Source: Fuerstiella sp. (GTDB lineage: Bacteria; Planctomycetota; Planctomycetia; Planctomycetales; Planctomycetaceae). Taken from it: DNA of 64,000 bases. Below, piece after piece: positions 44,872 to 53,551 of the stretch. The DNA is taken from assembly GCA_029245955.1 (NCBI GenBank), contig JAQWOH010000043.1:186001-250000 (forward strand). Reading direction: 5' to 3'. A program made the translations under genes and the position numbers. The notes beneath the pieces were generated by a model. It was not told the origin of the DNA, did no database searches, and saw nothing but the letters and a program-made list of their open reading frames with translations. Every line of letters starts with the position of its first letter. Positions within the stretch are counted from its first letter, which is position 1.

Positions 44872-46818
44872 TCAACTACCGTCAGCAGCTCTGATTTCAA
44901 GAATCAAAGTACCGAGCGGTTGAACGATTGTAGTCTTGTCGCGCTTCAGTGTACCCTGAAGACTAAGCGAATAGCGACCCGGTTTTGCTTTGTCACTGGC
45001 TTTGATCGTCAACTGGCCCGAATCTTCCTCAACTTTTGCCTCCGACAGCGTGACTCCTGCGGGAAGAGGATCTTTAGGATTCGTTACCGCCACAACGATC
45101 GCTTCTTTCCAGTCGCCTGTGCGCTTCGCATGTATCATGACTGTATGTTCCGAAGTCGGTGTCATGCTGATGGTATGCTGGTCCGCGGACAACGAAAAAG
45201 CTGCGGCCGTTCCCACGCTGACAAATATTCCAGGACTGATTCGAGGCAGTCGAAATGCACCGGGTTTCTTTGCATCGGGCGGAGGTGACTGATAGACGAC
45301 GGGAAATGCCGGGCCGTCCGGGTTGTCAGCAGACTGAGCAAAGAACCGGGCCTCACTCCACGTGCTGGCTGAAGCACCAGCATGCAGCGTCAGAATGCCG
45401 GACTTCTGTTTTTCGGACAGCAGCAGTGGAAACACGGTAACACCATCCGGCAGCCCCTCAGCACCGATCGTCAGCAAACCAGCGACTCCCAATCGTTTCA
45501 CGGTCACCGGAATTGCCAGGGTCCCTGCTTTGGGCAAAACGAAATGGTCGGTCGCGAACGTTGTGTCTGCTCGCCCCGTCGAACGCTGCACTTCCAGATC
45601 GTAGGTCCAGTCCGGCCCCGCCAATCCGGACAACTCACGAACAGCAACAAAATACTCGCCCGCATCAGGCAAGGTTGCGGCAAGTTGCGCGTCCTTCGAA
45701 CCTGTATCGTCGACTTCGGTAATCTTACTTCCGTCCGCCTTCCACAACTGCAATACGACATCGGCAGGTGATCCAAGATCTCGTGTGTGTGTCGTCAGGC
45801 ATACGTGCTGTTTGGCATCCGTCGTCAATTTGAACCAGTCAACATCATTCGCAGCATCGAAGCGTCCGGCAATCGCCAGAGCATCCGCCGGTACAACAGT
45901 GGCTGTTTTCTGATCGTTGTTCGGTTCCACTTCCAGCAGTGGTGCGGTGGGCGACGACCAGGCCAGTGCAAACCCACTGTTCTGACCGTCGGTGGATTTC
46001 GCTGCCACAGAAAACAGCTGATGGAGCGGTGCACCGCGCACGGTTGCTGTCGTCGCCTGGCCGATAACCTTCAGATCTGCGCCGGCATCTGTCATACGGG
46101 GATAAGTGCCGGTAACAAGCGGAAAACTGCCGATCCGCAGGTGGAAATAGTGCTTTCCGCTGCCTGAGTACTGAACATCACGCAGTTCAATTCGGTAAAC
46201 CCCCGGCGTCTCGGCAGTGAACTGCAGCTGAGCGTCACCACTAAGTCCCGGCTGGTCATCCCTGAAAGCGATTTCATGTCCGCCCGGTGACGTAATCTTC
46301 AGGACGGGATCAAGCGCCGAGTTCAACCGCCGCGCATATACCTCGACGGAAAGCTTCTGACCAGCCTCCAGCTTCACACCAAAGTAGCGAGGCTTGATAG
46401 AATTGACGGCCCCCTGAATACAGCAGGCGGTCGGCACTTCAGTCAGCGGCAACGGTGTTTCAGACGCGGCTTCCAGCACAGCATTCGGTAGATCGTCAAC
46501 GACAAAATACTGGATGAGTGAACACCCATTCGCTGCCACGATACGATAGGGATACATTCCCGGTACGGTTTCCGACGGGATAAGCCCCGTAAACACTGCC
46601 AGCTTGTCATTTGGCTTTTCTGCTGGCGGCGCCGGTTTCAGTTCACCAAAGGTTGTCCACAGCGTCTGCAGTGACTTCAGGTTTGTTCCATAAACGCGAA
46701 CTTCGGCCGATTCACCGGGCCTGAGATTGGTCGATTCCGCACGATCGACCGTCGGGTCCTGTGCGACCGCATGAGCCGCGACATGGATTCCGACATAGAA
46801 CCACAGGAGTAACCGCAT
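44872..46818 (-). CDS. Exported protein with pre-peptidase C-terminal (PPC) domains
   Basis: A 648-residue protein. The ATG at 46818 begins a signal peptide (MRLLLWFYVGIHVAAHAVAQ). The frame is open 16 codons further. An IPT-like N-terminal domain (TNLRPGESAEVRVYGTNLKSL) is followed by two PPC-type beta domains: one around LEAGQKLSVEVYARRLNSALDPVLKI...YRIELRDVQY, another at LEVEPNNDQKTATVVPADALAIAGRFDAANDVDWFKL. More beta-sandwich domains follow. It probably sits on the cell surface or in the periplasm and binds partners or polymers. Its tight linkage to the DUF1549/DUF1553 gene is a common planctomycetal pairing. Confidence 0.85.
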   Translation of the reverse strand: MRLLLWFYVGIHVAAHAVAQDPTVDRAESTNLRPGESAEVRVYGTNLKSLQTLWTTFGELKPAPPAEKPNDKLAVFTGLIPSETVPGMYPYRIVAANGCSLIQYFVVDDLPNAVLEAASETPLPLTEVPTACCIQGAVNSIKPRYFGVKLEAGQKLSVEVYARRLNSALDPVLKITSPGGHEIAFRDDQPGLSGDAQLQFTAETPGVYRIELRDVQYSGSGKHYFHLRIGSFPLVTGTYPRMTDAGADLKVIGQATTATVRGAPLHQLFSVAAKSTDGQNSGFALAWSSPTAPLLEVEPNNDQKTATVVPADALAIAGRFDAANDVDWFKLTTDAKQHVCLTTHTRDLGSPADVVLQLWKADGSKITEVDDTGSKDAQLAATLPDAGEYFVAVRELSGLAGPDWTYDLEVQRSTGRADTTFATDHFVLPKAGTLAIPVTVKRLGVAGLLTIGAEGLPDGVTVFPLLLSEKQKSGILTLHAGASASTWSEARFFAQSADNPDGPAFPVVYQSPPPDAKKPGAFRLPRISPGIFVSVGTAAAFSLSADQHTISMTPTSEHTVMIHAKRTGDWKEAIVVAVTNPKDPLPAGVTLSEAKVEEDSGQLTIKASDKAKPGRYSLSLQGTLKRDKTTIVQPLGTLILEIRAADGS

Positions 46819-47043
46819 GGTCTGGCAAATTTCAAAACACAAAAATCGAACAGGATACGACAACATGAGGCGGGGACTCTGTCGGGTGGGTGAGTGTACG
46901 AGCTTTCAGATTATATTTTGCACCTGTAGGCCACGTCAAAGAACTCGCAAAATTAGTCGTTCGTGCAGCAGATTCGGAACATTCGCACCAAATTCAGGTT
47001 TAATGCTCTTTGGTGAGCGTCTTGGCAGCACATTTCCTTCCCA

Positions 47044-48520
47044 ATGCGTTCTCTTGAGCTGCCATTATTGAAACGTGAATTGCCGGAAATTGCTCAGCGG
47101 CGACGGACCTATGAGCTGCGGTGCCCGTTGCTGTTCGTCTGCGCACTGGTTTTTCTGGTATGCCACGTCGAAATGACGCAAGGTGCCTCAAATCTACGGC
47201 AGATTCTGGGGCAGGGCAATGAAATCACGGCATTTCTGTTTGTCAATCTGTTGTTCGTCATTTATCCGGCACTGTCGCGCACCTCGATCACAGCCGAAAA
47301 GGAGAAGCAGACACTTGAACTGCTGATCACCTGAAGACTGACGCCCGGTGGCGTCGTGTTGGAAAAGCTGGCCTCTCGCATCGTGCCGCTGTTTGCAATA
47401 GCCTGTCTGTTCGATGGCGTAAGCTTCAGCACTTCGTTGACAGGACTGTCCATTGTCTTTCTTACAATGCTGCAGGTAACGGCTGTCGCCGTGTTTTTTC
47501 TGCGCTGCCGAAATTCGGAATCGCCGCGTTCTGGTATAGCGACATCGCGCTGGCCGCAGTCTATTTCACGCTGTCAGTCCTTCACGAAATGGGCTTAGTC
47601 AGTCTGAATATCGCCGGACTGTAAGATAAAGAGTTCCTGCTGTTTCCGATCGATCAGATGGCTATGCTGGTGGACGTTCGTCGCGACAACGAGGGGCGGG
47701 GTATTGTCGTCGCGGGGCACTTTGCCGTCGTTCGCTTCAGTTACGGTGCCGCGTGTTCGTTTACCTGTCAGTTAAGAAAGACAAAAGACGCTGCAGGCAG
47801 TCTGGTACAAAAACCGAGAGGATTTTCAAACGATGCAACTGCAACGGGCGCGGCCCGGCGCGAAATACAGGGCACGGTACTGATCAGCCGCAAACTGCAG
47901 ATGGCCACGATTCTCCGATTGTTTATGGTGGAACTGTCAACACTGGTCGTTCACACGCGACGAAGGAGAGATTTCCCTGTGCATGTCACTGGGTGGTCTG
48001 ATCGTTGCTGCGGTCATGGGATTCAGCTGTTAATTATTTGCCATTGAACGCGAACGCCAGACACTCGATTCATTACTCGCAACACCACTGACAAACCGAC
48101 AACTGCTGACTCAGAATCTCACGGAAATTGACCGACTGACCCTTATTTTTTTCTGATCCCTGTCGTCTTGTTCGGTGTGCTCAATCTACTGACAACAAAC
48201 GTGCAGGCTTTTGCTTCGGGAGCAACCCTGCGCATCCACAACTTGTGCAGCAACCGCGTCCGAGTCAACCCTTTCGCCCCTTCTTTCCATACCTGGCAAT
48301 TCGATTTCTGCTATGTACCGTCGGCAACGCGTTCATCAACCTTCACCTGGTGAAATAAATTGTCGTCTCGGAATAAAACTGAACACTCAGATGAAAGCGA
48401 TACTCACCAGCATCCCGGTTATGCTGGCACATTACGTTGTTCCCATGCTGATCATGATGCCGGCAATGATTGCCACAGACAACACGCCGAACGAAATTCC
48501 GCTGTTCTGTTTCGTGTAGT
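47044..48520 (+). pseudogene. Decayed ABC-2 type transporter permease
   Basis: The region starts like an ABC-2 permease (PLLKRELPEIAQRRRTYELR..., then NLLFVIYPALSRTSITAEKEKQTLELLIT) but is broken several times. There is an in-frame TGA at 47332-47334, after which the same frame continues with RLTPGGVVLEKLASRIVPLFAIACL. A one-base loss in the T run at 47493-47498 follows; adding one T restores FFSALPKFGIAAFWYSDIALAAVYF. Further on, ATG SLGGLIVAAVMGFSC is cut by TAA 48031-48033 and then continues as LFAIERERQTLDSLLATPLTNRQLLTQ. Hydrophobic remnants extend to about 48520. The motif (S)xxEKERxTLxxLLxTPL is typical of gliding/ABC-2 permeases that follow an ATPase gene, which is absent here. Confidence 0.82.
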
Positions 48521-48982
48521 CCGGCGATTATTCCGGTTTTCAATGAAGCCCAATAGATGCACACGGTCGAGCGCAAATCATGGTTCCCGAACGCGGACGC
48601 CGTGGTCGTGCTCACTAACTTTCTCGTTTAAGGCGGGCTGATGCTGGTCCTGCGAGTACTAGTCTGCCGAAACCTGTCGAGACTGCCGAATCGCCGGGAA
48701 TCCGAATCCGGAAGTTGACACGGGGTGTGTGCTGCCGGGTTCGCCTACGGCCGCCGGCAAGTCATCGTTGCCTTCGATAAAAGGACCGGAGGATTGTCGG
48801 GGCGTAAAAGTGCGAACACGGAATAATTGCCCGGACGGCGTCATCGTCAGGCCTCTTGCGAATCGTCTCTGCAGCATCGACTATTCACACCCCGGGGGCA
48901 AACAGCTACACTTTGCACGGTCTCAGGGACGGCTCGACGATGGCGTCGTCGCCGCTCGAACATGAGTCACAGGGAGGACACT

Positions 48983-50350
48983 GTGAGTACTCGAATTCTT
49001 AGCATTTCCGGTCTCCGCGGTATCGTCGGAAACGGTCTCGACCCGCTCTATGTAACGGAATTTGCAGCAGCACTCGGCACAATGTTCAGTGGCGGCAAAG
49101 TTGTCGTTTCACGCGACGGCCGCAGCACTGGCCCAGCGATCTATCACGCAGTTGTTTCCGGACTGCTGGCAACCGGCTGCGAAGTTCTGGATGCCGGCAT
49201 TTCAACAACACCCACGTGCGGAGTTCTCATCAAACACCACGGCGCGGCCGGGGGACTGATGATTACTGCAAGTCATAATCCCATCGAATGGAATGGACTG
49301 AAACCATTCGCACCGGATGGGTCTGTGTTCAATCGAGAACTGGGACAGCACCTGCTGCGGATCCTGGAAGAAGACGGTATCGTATGGAAAGACTGGACAG
49401 AAATCGGCGCCGTCAAGGCCATTGACGATCCCGCGGGCCCGCATATTAAAAACGTCGTGGATCTGATCGACGTCGAAGAGATCAGAAAACGGCGTTTCCA
49501 GGTGGTTATTGACTGTAACCACGGCAGCGGCGCAACCTGCGGGCCTCGACTTCTGGAAGAATTGGGCTGCGACGTCGTTGTGCTGGGCGGTACGCCGGAT
49601 GGCAAATTCGAACATATTCCCGAACCGGTCGAACAAAACCTGACCGACCTTTGCGCCGCCGTTGTGAGCAATGGGGCCGATGTCGGATTCGCTCAGGACC
49701 CCGATGCCGACCGGCTGGCAATTGTCGACAACACCGGACACTACATCGGCGAAGAACTGACGCTGGGCCTGGCGGCCGATCACGTCCTGGAAACACGTAA
49801 GGGTCCGCTCGTGGTCAACGGTTCAACCAGCCGCATTACCGCAGACATCGCCCAAAAACACGGCTGTCAGTTTCACCGATCCTTCGTTGGAGAAGCCCAT
49901 GTCTGTGCTAAGATGCGGGCCGTTCAGGCTGTGCTCGGGGGAGAAGGCAACGGCGGAGTCATTGAACCGCGAATCGGCTATGTCCGTGATAGTCTGGTAT
50001 CGATGGCCTACGTGCTGAACGGCCTTGCGAAACGAAGAACAACCCTGCACGCATGGGCTGACGACCTTCCGTTTTACACCATTGTAAAAGACAAGTTCGT
50101 ATGCCCAAAGGAATCTGTCACGGACGCGTGCAACGCCTTGCGCCAACAGTTTAAGGATGCCACCGTGTCTCAAGGCGATGGCCTGCGGCTGGACTGGCCT
50201 GATCGCTGGGTACAGGTTCGAGCCAGCAATACAGAACCTATTCTGCGAGTCATTGCAGAAGCGCCAGAAACCGAAGACGCCAAGAACCTTTGTCGGCTGG
50301 CAATGGAGGTGGTGCAGCAGGCAGTTAGTGTTACGGGAGAAGGAACATGA
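48983..50350 (+). CDS. glmM: Phosphoglucosamine mutase/phosphomannomutase family enzyme
   Basis: A 455-residue alpha-D-phosphohexomutase. GTG at 48983 has a GGAGG SD five bases upstream and starts STRILSISGLRGIVGN. The frame is open 52 codons upstream but unlike the family there. The phosphoserine loop is TASHNP (Ser 97), the metal-binding loop DPDADR (239-244), the sugar-binding loop GEGNGGV, and the phosphate-binding C-terminal motif RASNTEPILRVIAEA. It interconverts hexose 6- and 1-phosphates; GlmM (glucosamine) is the likeliest assignment because of the loop sequence, but phosphomannomutase/phosphoglucomutase activity cannot be excluded. The stop overlaps the following lipoprotein start (ATGA). 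Confidence 0.9.
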   Translation: MSTRILSISGLRGIVGNGLDPLYVTEFAAALGTMFSGGKVVVSRDGRSTGPAIYHAVVSGLLATGCEVLDAGISTTPTCGVLIKHHGAAGGLMITASHNPIEWNGLKPFAPDGSVFNRELGQHLLRILEEDGIVWKDWTEIGAVKAIDDPAGPHIKNVVDLIDVEEIRKRRFQVVIDCNHGSGATCGPRLLEELGCDVVVLGGTPDGKFEHIPEPVEQNLTDLCAAVVSNGADVGFAQDPDADRLAIVDNTGHYIGEELTLGLAADHVLETRKGPLVVNGSTSRITADIAQKHGCQFHRSFVGEAHVCAKMRAVQAVLGGEGNGGVIEPRIGYVRDSLVSMAYVLNGLAKRRTTLHAWADDLPFYTIVKDKFVCPKESVTDACNALRQQFKDATVSQGDGLRLDWPDRWVQVRASNTEPILRVIAEAPETEDAKNLCRLAMEVVQQAVSVTGEGT

Positions 50351-50778
50351 CATATAGAATCTCATCAGTGCTCAACATACTGCTGATGTCATTACTGCTT
50401 ACAGGTTGTTCCGGTCCGGATAAGCTTAAGCAAACGCCTAGTCAGAAAACGACAGCAAGCCTCAGTCCGGCAGCCGACAATACTGAATGGATCAAACGCC
50501 TGCTGGCCACGCCACCTGATACGGCCGTCACTCAGGTTGCGGCAGCCGCGGTGCCTCCCGTCGTCCTGCCGATCGCAACCCAGCAGGGTAACTCCGTCAG
50601 CGCAATTCGTTACTCGCTGGTCGTGGATCAGGCTGCACAGGTAGCGTGGCTGCAGCTGCACAGCGGCTTTGGCAACCAGATCATGGAACGAAAAGGCCCC
50701 TGGAAACTGACTCAGCCGGACGTCGTAAAACTATTACACACAGCAATGCCTCCACGGGCTCCCGCACAGACAGAATAG
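50347..50778 (+). CDS. Small lipoprotein coupled to the hexomutase gene
   Basis: A 143-residue predicted lipoprotein (signal MTYRISSVLNILLMSLLLTGC, lipobox LTGC). The mature part has a Thr/Ser/Pro-rich linker and a small C-terminal domain (YSLVVDQAAQVAWLQLHSGFGNQIMERKGPWKLT). The ATG overlaps the upstream TGA by one base pair of codons (ATGA), so the two are translated as a unit. No family is recognised. Confidence 0.8.
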   Translation: MTYRISSVLNILLMSLLLTGCSGPDKLKQTPSQKTTASLSPAADNTEWIKRLLATPPDTAVTQVAAAAVPPVVLPIATQQGNSVSAIRYSLVVDQAAQVAWLQLHSGFGNQIMERKGPWKLTQPDVVKLLHTAMPPRAPAQTE

Positions 50779-50879
50779 CGGAACTGCAGACGCAACTCGT
50801 GCTCGGATGGTCAATCAGTATCCCTGCTGCGGGACACTCTTATCTGACACGATCCGTCATGATTCATGAGCTGCCGCAT

Positions 50880-50911
50880 TTTCGAAAGGCCGCAATTTCG
50901 AAAGGCCGCAA
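50880..50911. repeat. 16-bp tandem duplication in the gap before the AsnB-like gene
   Basis: TTTCGAAAGGCCGCAA occurs twice in direct succession (50880-50895, 50896-50911). The unit is not a multiple of three and shifts the frame of a short open frame that would otherwise run from ATG 50866 to TGA 51008-51010. Confidence 0.9.
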
Positions 50912-51079
50912 TTGCCTGCGGATCACGTCATCGTCGGTCTGCCGACGATTGACGAAACTCAGCCGATATTTGGCAAACGCCTGGCTCGTAGATTCAGTAG
51001 AAACATATGATTGCTGGTTCCCCGCCCGTAATCCGACTAAACTCTGCGAGTGCACCACAAACCGAAAGCGGAACCGCAT

Positions 51080-52408
51080 ATGCCGGATCACAAGTACATC
51101 GAACGCTTCGTAAATCTTCTCGATGCTGATGCCAACACGCTGTTCAACTCCACGGTCGACGACGCGATTGAAGTCCTGGGCTCCGGAGATGCACAGAAAC
51201 TTCGGCAAATCGCTGGCCAGTTTGCACTGGTCCATCGCAACGGACACATCATTCGCATGGCGCGTTCCATCGGACGTCCGCTGAGATATTTTCTGGCCAA
51301 GCAAGTTGATGGCCCCTGCCTGGTCGTGGCAGAGCGAATGGATGAAATCGTGCAGTGGCTGAAAGCCGAAGGACTTGACGATCAGTTTCATCCGTCTTAC
51401 ACGCGTATGGTGCCCGCTCATCACATCGTGGAAATTGCTCTCGTGGGCTGTCCTGATCCTAGCCCAACGTACACTCGATTCTTCACACCGGAACGCAATA
51501 AACTGTCTACCGACCTCAACGAAATCGGGTATGCGTATATTGCGGCTCTACAGAATGAAATCAGCTGCTGGCTGGATCAGATTCCGACGGCGGAACCGAT
51601 CGGTGTTTTGTTCAGTGGTGGTATCGACAGCGGCGCCGTCTTCTGTGCGACATACGACTGCCTGCTGAAGCGAGGCGAATCGCCGGGGCGACTGAAGGCC
51701 TTTACACTTTCCATCGATAAAAATGGACGTGATGCGGCACAGGCGCAACAGTTCATGAGCGATCTGGATCTGGGACTGTTTCTCGAAGTCATTGATGTTC
51801 CCGCCTCGACCATCGATTATCAGGAAGCCGTTCAGCTGATCGAAGATTACAAACCACTTGACGTACAGTCCGCCACAATGGCTCTGGCTCTGTGCCGGGA
51901 AATTCGCAACCGTTACCCGGACTGGCAGTACCTGCTTGATGGCGACGGTGGAGACGAAAACCTGAAGGACTATCCCATTGAAGAAAACAGTGAACTGACG
52001 ATTCGCAGCGTACTGAACAATCTGATGCTGTACCACGAAGGCTGGGGCATTGACGCCGTCAAGCATTCGCTGACGTACAGCGGTGGACAAAGCAGAGGTC
52101 ACGTACGGTCATGGGCACCGGTGCGGCGATTCGGTTTTAAGGGACTCAGTCCGTTCGCCCTGCCAAATGTCATTAATGTCTCTGAAGGAATTCCGTTCAT
52201 TGAACTCACCGACTGGCAGAACGAAAAACTGTATAGACTGAAGGGCGAGATTGTGCGCCGTGGCGTGGAGCAGATTACCGGTCTGACCGTGCCCGTATTT
52301 GAGAAACGCCGTTTCCAGCACGGTGCTACCGTCGACGAAACGTTCACCTCTTTGTTTCCATCAGATGAACAAAGCTACCGCGATGCGTTGCGAAAAACGT
52401 TTGCGTAA
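51080..52408 (+). CDS. Asparagine-synthetase-like (AsnB-type) protein lacking the N-terminal Cys
   Basis: A 442-residue protein. The C-terminal two thirds carry an ATP pyrophosphatase loop, GVLFSGGIDSG (about 175-185), the acidic LLDGDGGDENLKDYP (equivalent of the asparagine synthetase GDGADE) and the KRRFQHG segment. Residues 1-150 resemble a reduced glutamine-hydrolysis domain (GQFALVHRNGHIIRMARSIGRPLRYF) but there is no Cys 2, so ammonia cannot come from glutamine here. Such AsnB relatives make amide or lactam bonds in natural-product and peptide pathways, including lasso cyclases and beta-lactam synthetases. The start chosen is ATG 51080; the SD is weak. It leads a same-strand cassette with a radical SAM and a halogenase-like flavoprotein. 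Confidence 0.85.
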   Translation: MPDHKYIERFVNLLDADANTLFNSTVDDAIEVLGSGDAQKLRQIAGQFALVHRNGHIIRMARSIGRPLRYFLAKQVDGPCLVVAERMDEIVQWLKAEGLDDQFHPSYTRMVPAHHIVEIALVGCPDPSPTYTRFFTPERNKLSTDLNEIGYAYIAALQNEISCWLDQIPTAEPIGVLFSGGIDSGAVFCATYDCLLKRGESPGRLKAFTLSIDKNGRDAAQAQQFMSDLDLGLFLEVIDVPASTIDYQEAVQLIEDYKPLDVQSATMALALCREIRNRYPDWQYLLDGDGGDENLKDYPIEENSELTIRSVLNNLMLYHEGWGIDAVKHSLTYSGGQSRGHVRSWAPVRRFGFKGLSPFALPNVINVSEGIPFIELTDWQNEKLYRLKGEIVRRGVEQITGLTVPVFEKRRFQHGATVDETFTSLFPSDEQSYRDALRKTFA

Positions 52409-52501
52409 GAAGACATTCAGGAATACTAAGTTGATACGACTGCAACGAAGCCTCAGGCCGGTCAACCCGTATCCAGCAGTAGAAACCGCCGGGGGGCTTT
52501 C

Positions 52502-53470
52502 GTGGCGGCCGAGCACATGACTTCGCAGTCTGGTGCCGCTCCGGCCTACACAGACAACGACATTCAGCAGGAACGCGGGCGGAAGAATTCGGTCGATCCG
52601 TTCCGATCGCACCACATGCTGGTGGAACCGGAATTCTGTGCCAACGGTCAGGTTGAGGACGTTGCCACTGTTTTCCTGTCCAATCGGGAGTGTCCGTTTC
52701 GCTGCCTGATGTGTGACCTGTGGAAGAACACGACGGACGACCGCGTGCCCGTGGGAGCCATTCCGGAGCAGATTCGACACGCAGTTCAGCAACTACCGCC
52801 CGCACAACACATCAAGCTGTACAACAGCGGAAATTTCTTTGACGCGCAGGCCATTCCTCCGGAAGATTTCTCCGCGATCGCGTCTCTCGTCCGCGGCTTT
52901 GCGACAGTCATCGTGGAAAACCATCCTCGGCTGTGCCACGACCGCTGCGTTGAATTTCGCGACCTGTGTGACACTCATTTGGAAATTGCAATCGGGCTGG
53001 AAACATCACACGAGCAGACGCTGCGGCAATTAAACAAGCAGATGACGACCGACGATTTTGCCCGCGCCTGCGAATTCCTTCTGGGGCACGGCATTCGAGT
53101 GCGCGCATTCATTCTTCTGAAACCGCCCCACACATCGGAAGAGCAGGGCATTGAGCGCGCCGTTGAGTCGACGCGATTCGCATTTGACCACGGCGTCGAT
53201 TGCTGCTCCGTCATTCCGACTCGCGCTGGAAACGGAATCATGAAACGCCTGCAAAAGATGGATCTGTTCCAGCCTCCGCAACTGCGGTCACTGGAGAAGG
53301 CCATTGACGAAACAATCACATGGAAACGCGGCCGTGTGTTCGCGGATCTGTGGGAAGCTGAACAGTTCGCCGAATGCCCCGCCTGTGCGACTGCGAGAAT
53401 CGCTCGGCTGAACACGATCAACCTTTCTCAACGTGCAGTACCGCCGATTGTTTGCAAACGCTGCGGCTGA
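52502..53470 (+). CDS. Radical SAM protein
   Basis: A 322-residue radical SAM enzyme. The 4Fe-4S cluster motif is CPFRCLMCDLW (Cys 64, 68, 71; CxxxCxxC). It is followed by the SAM-binding elements of the Elp3-like/TIM-barrel group (IKLYNSGNFFD, LEIAIGLETSHEQTLRQLNKQM, GIRVRAFILLKPPHTSEEQG). The C terminus has two CxxC pairs (ECPACATAR and VCKRCG) that may hold a second cluster or zinc. The start is GTG 52502 after a G-rich stretch; ATG 52517 is an alternative. It lies 93 bases after the AsnB-like gene and 81 bases before the flavoprotein gene. The reaction is unknown. Confidence 0.9.
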   Translation: MAAEHMTSQSGAAPAYTDNDIQQERGRKNSVDPFRSHHMLVEPEFCANGQVEDVATVFLSNRECPFRCLMCDLWKNTTDDRVPVGAIPEQIRHAVQQLPPAQHIKLYNSGNFFDAQAIPPEDFSAIASLVRGFATVIVENHPRLCHDRCVEFRDLCDTHLEIAIGLETSHEQTLRQLNKQMTTDDFARACEFLLGHGIRVRAFILLKPPHTSEEQGIERAVESTRFAFDHGVDCCSVIPTRAGNGIMKRLQKMDLFQPPQLRSLEKAIDETITWKRGRVFADLWEAEQFAECPACATARIARLNTINLSQRAVPPIVCKRCG

Positions 53471-53551
53471 CTCCTATGGCCGAGTGGATCATTAAAGATG
53501 GAGTGGAAAATCAAAACTCAACAGTCGTCGAATGTCTGTCCAGGTTAAGCC

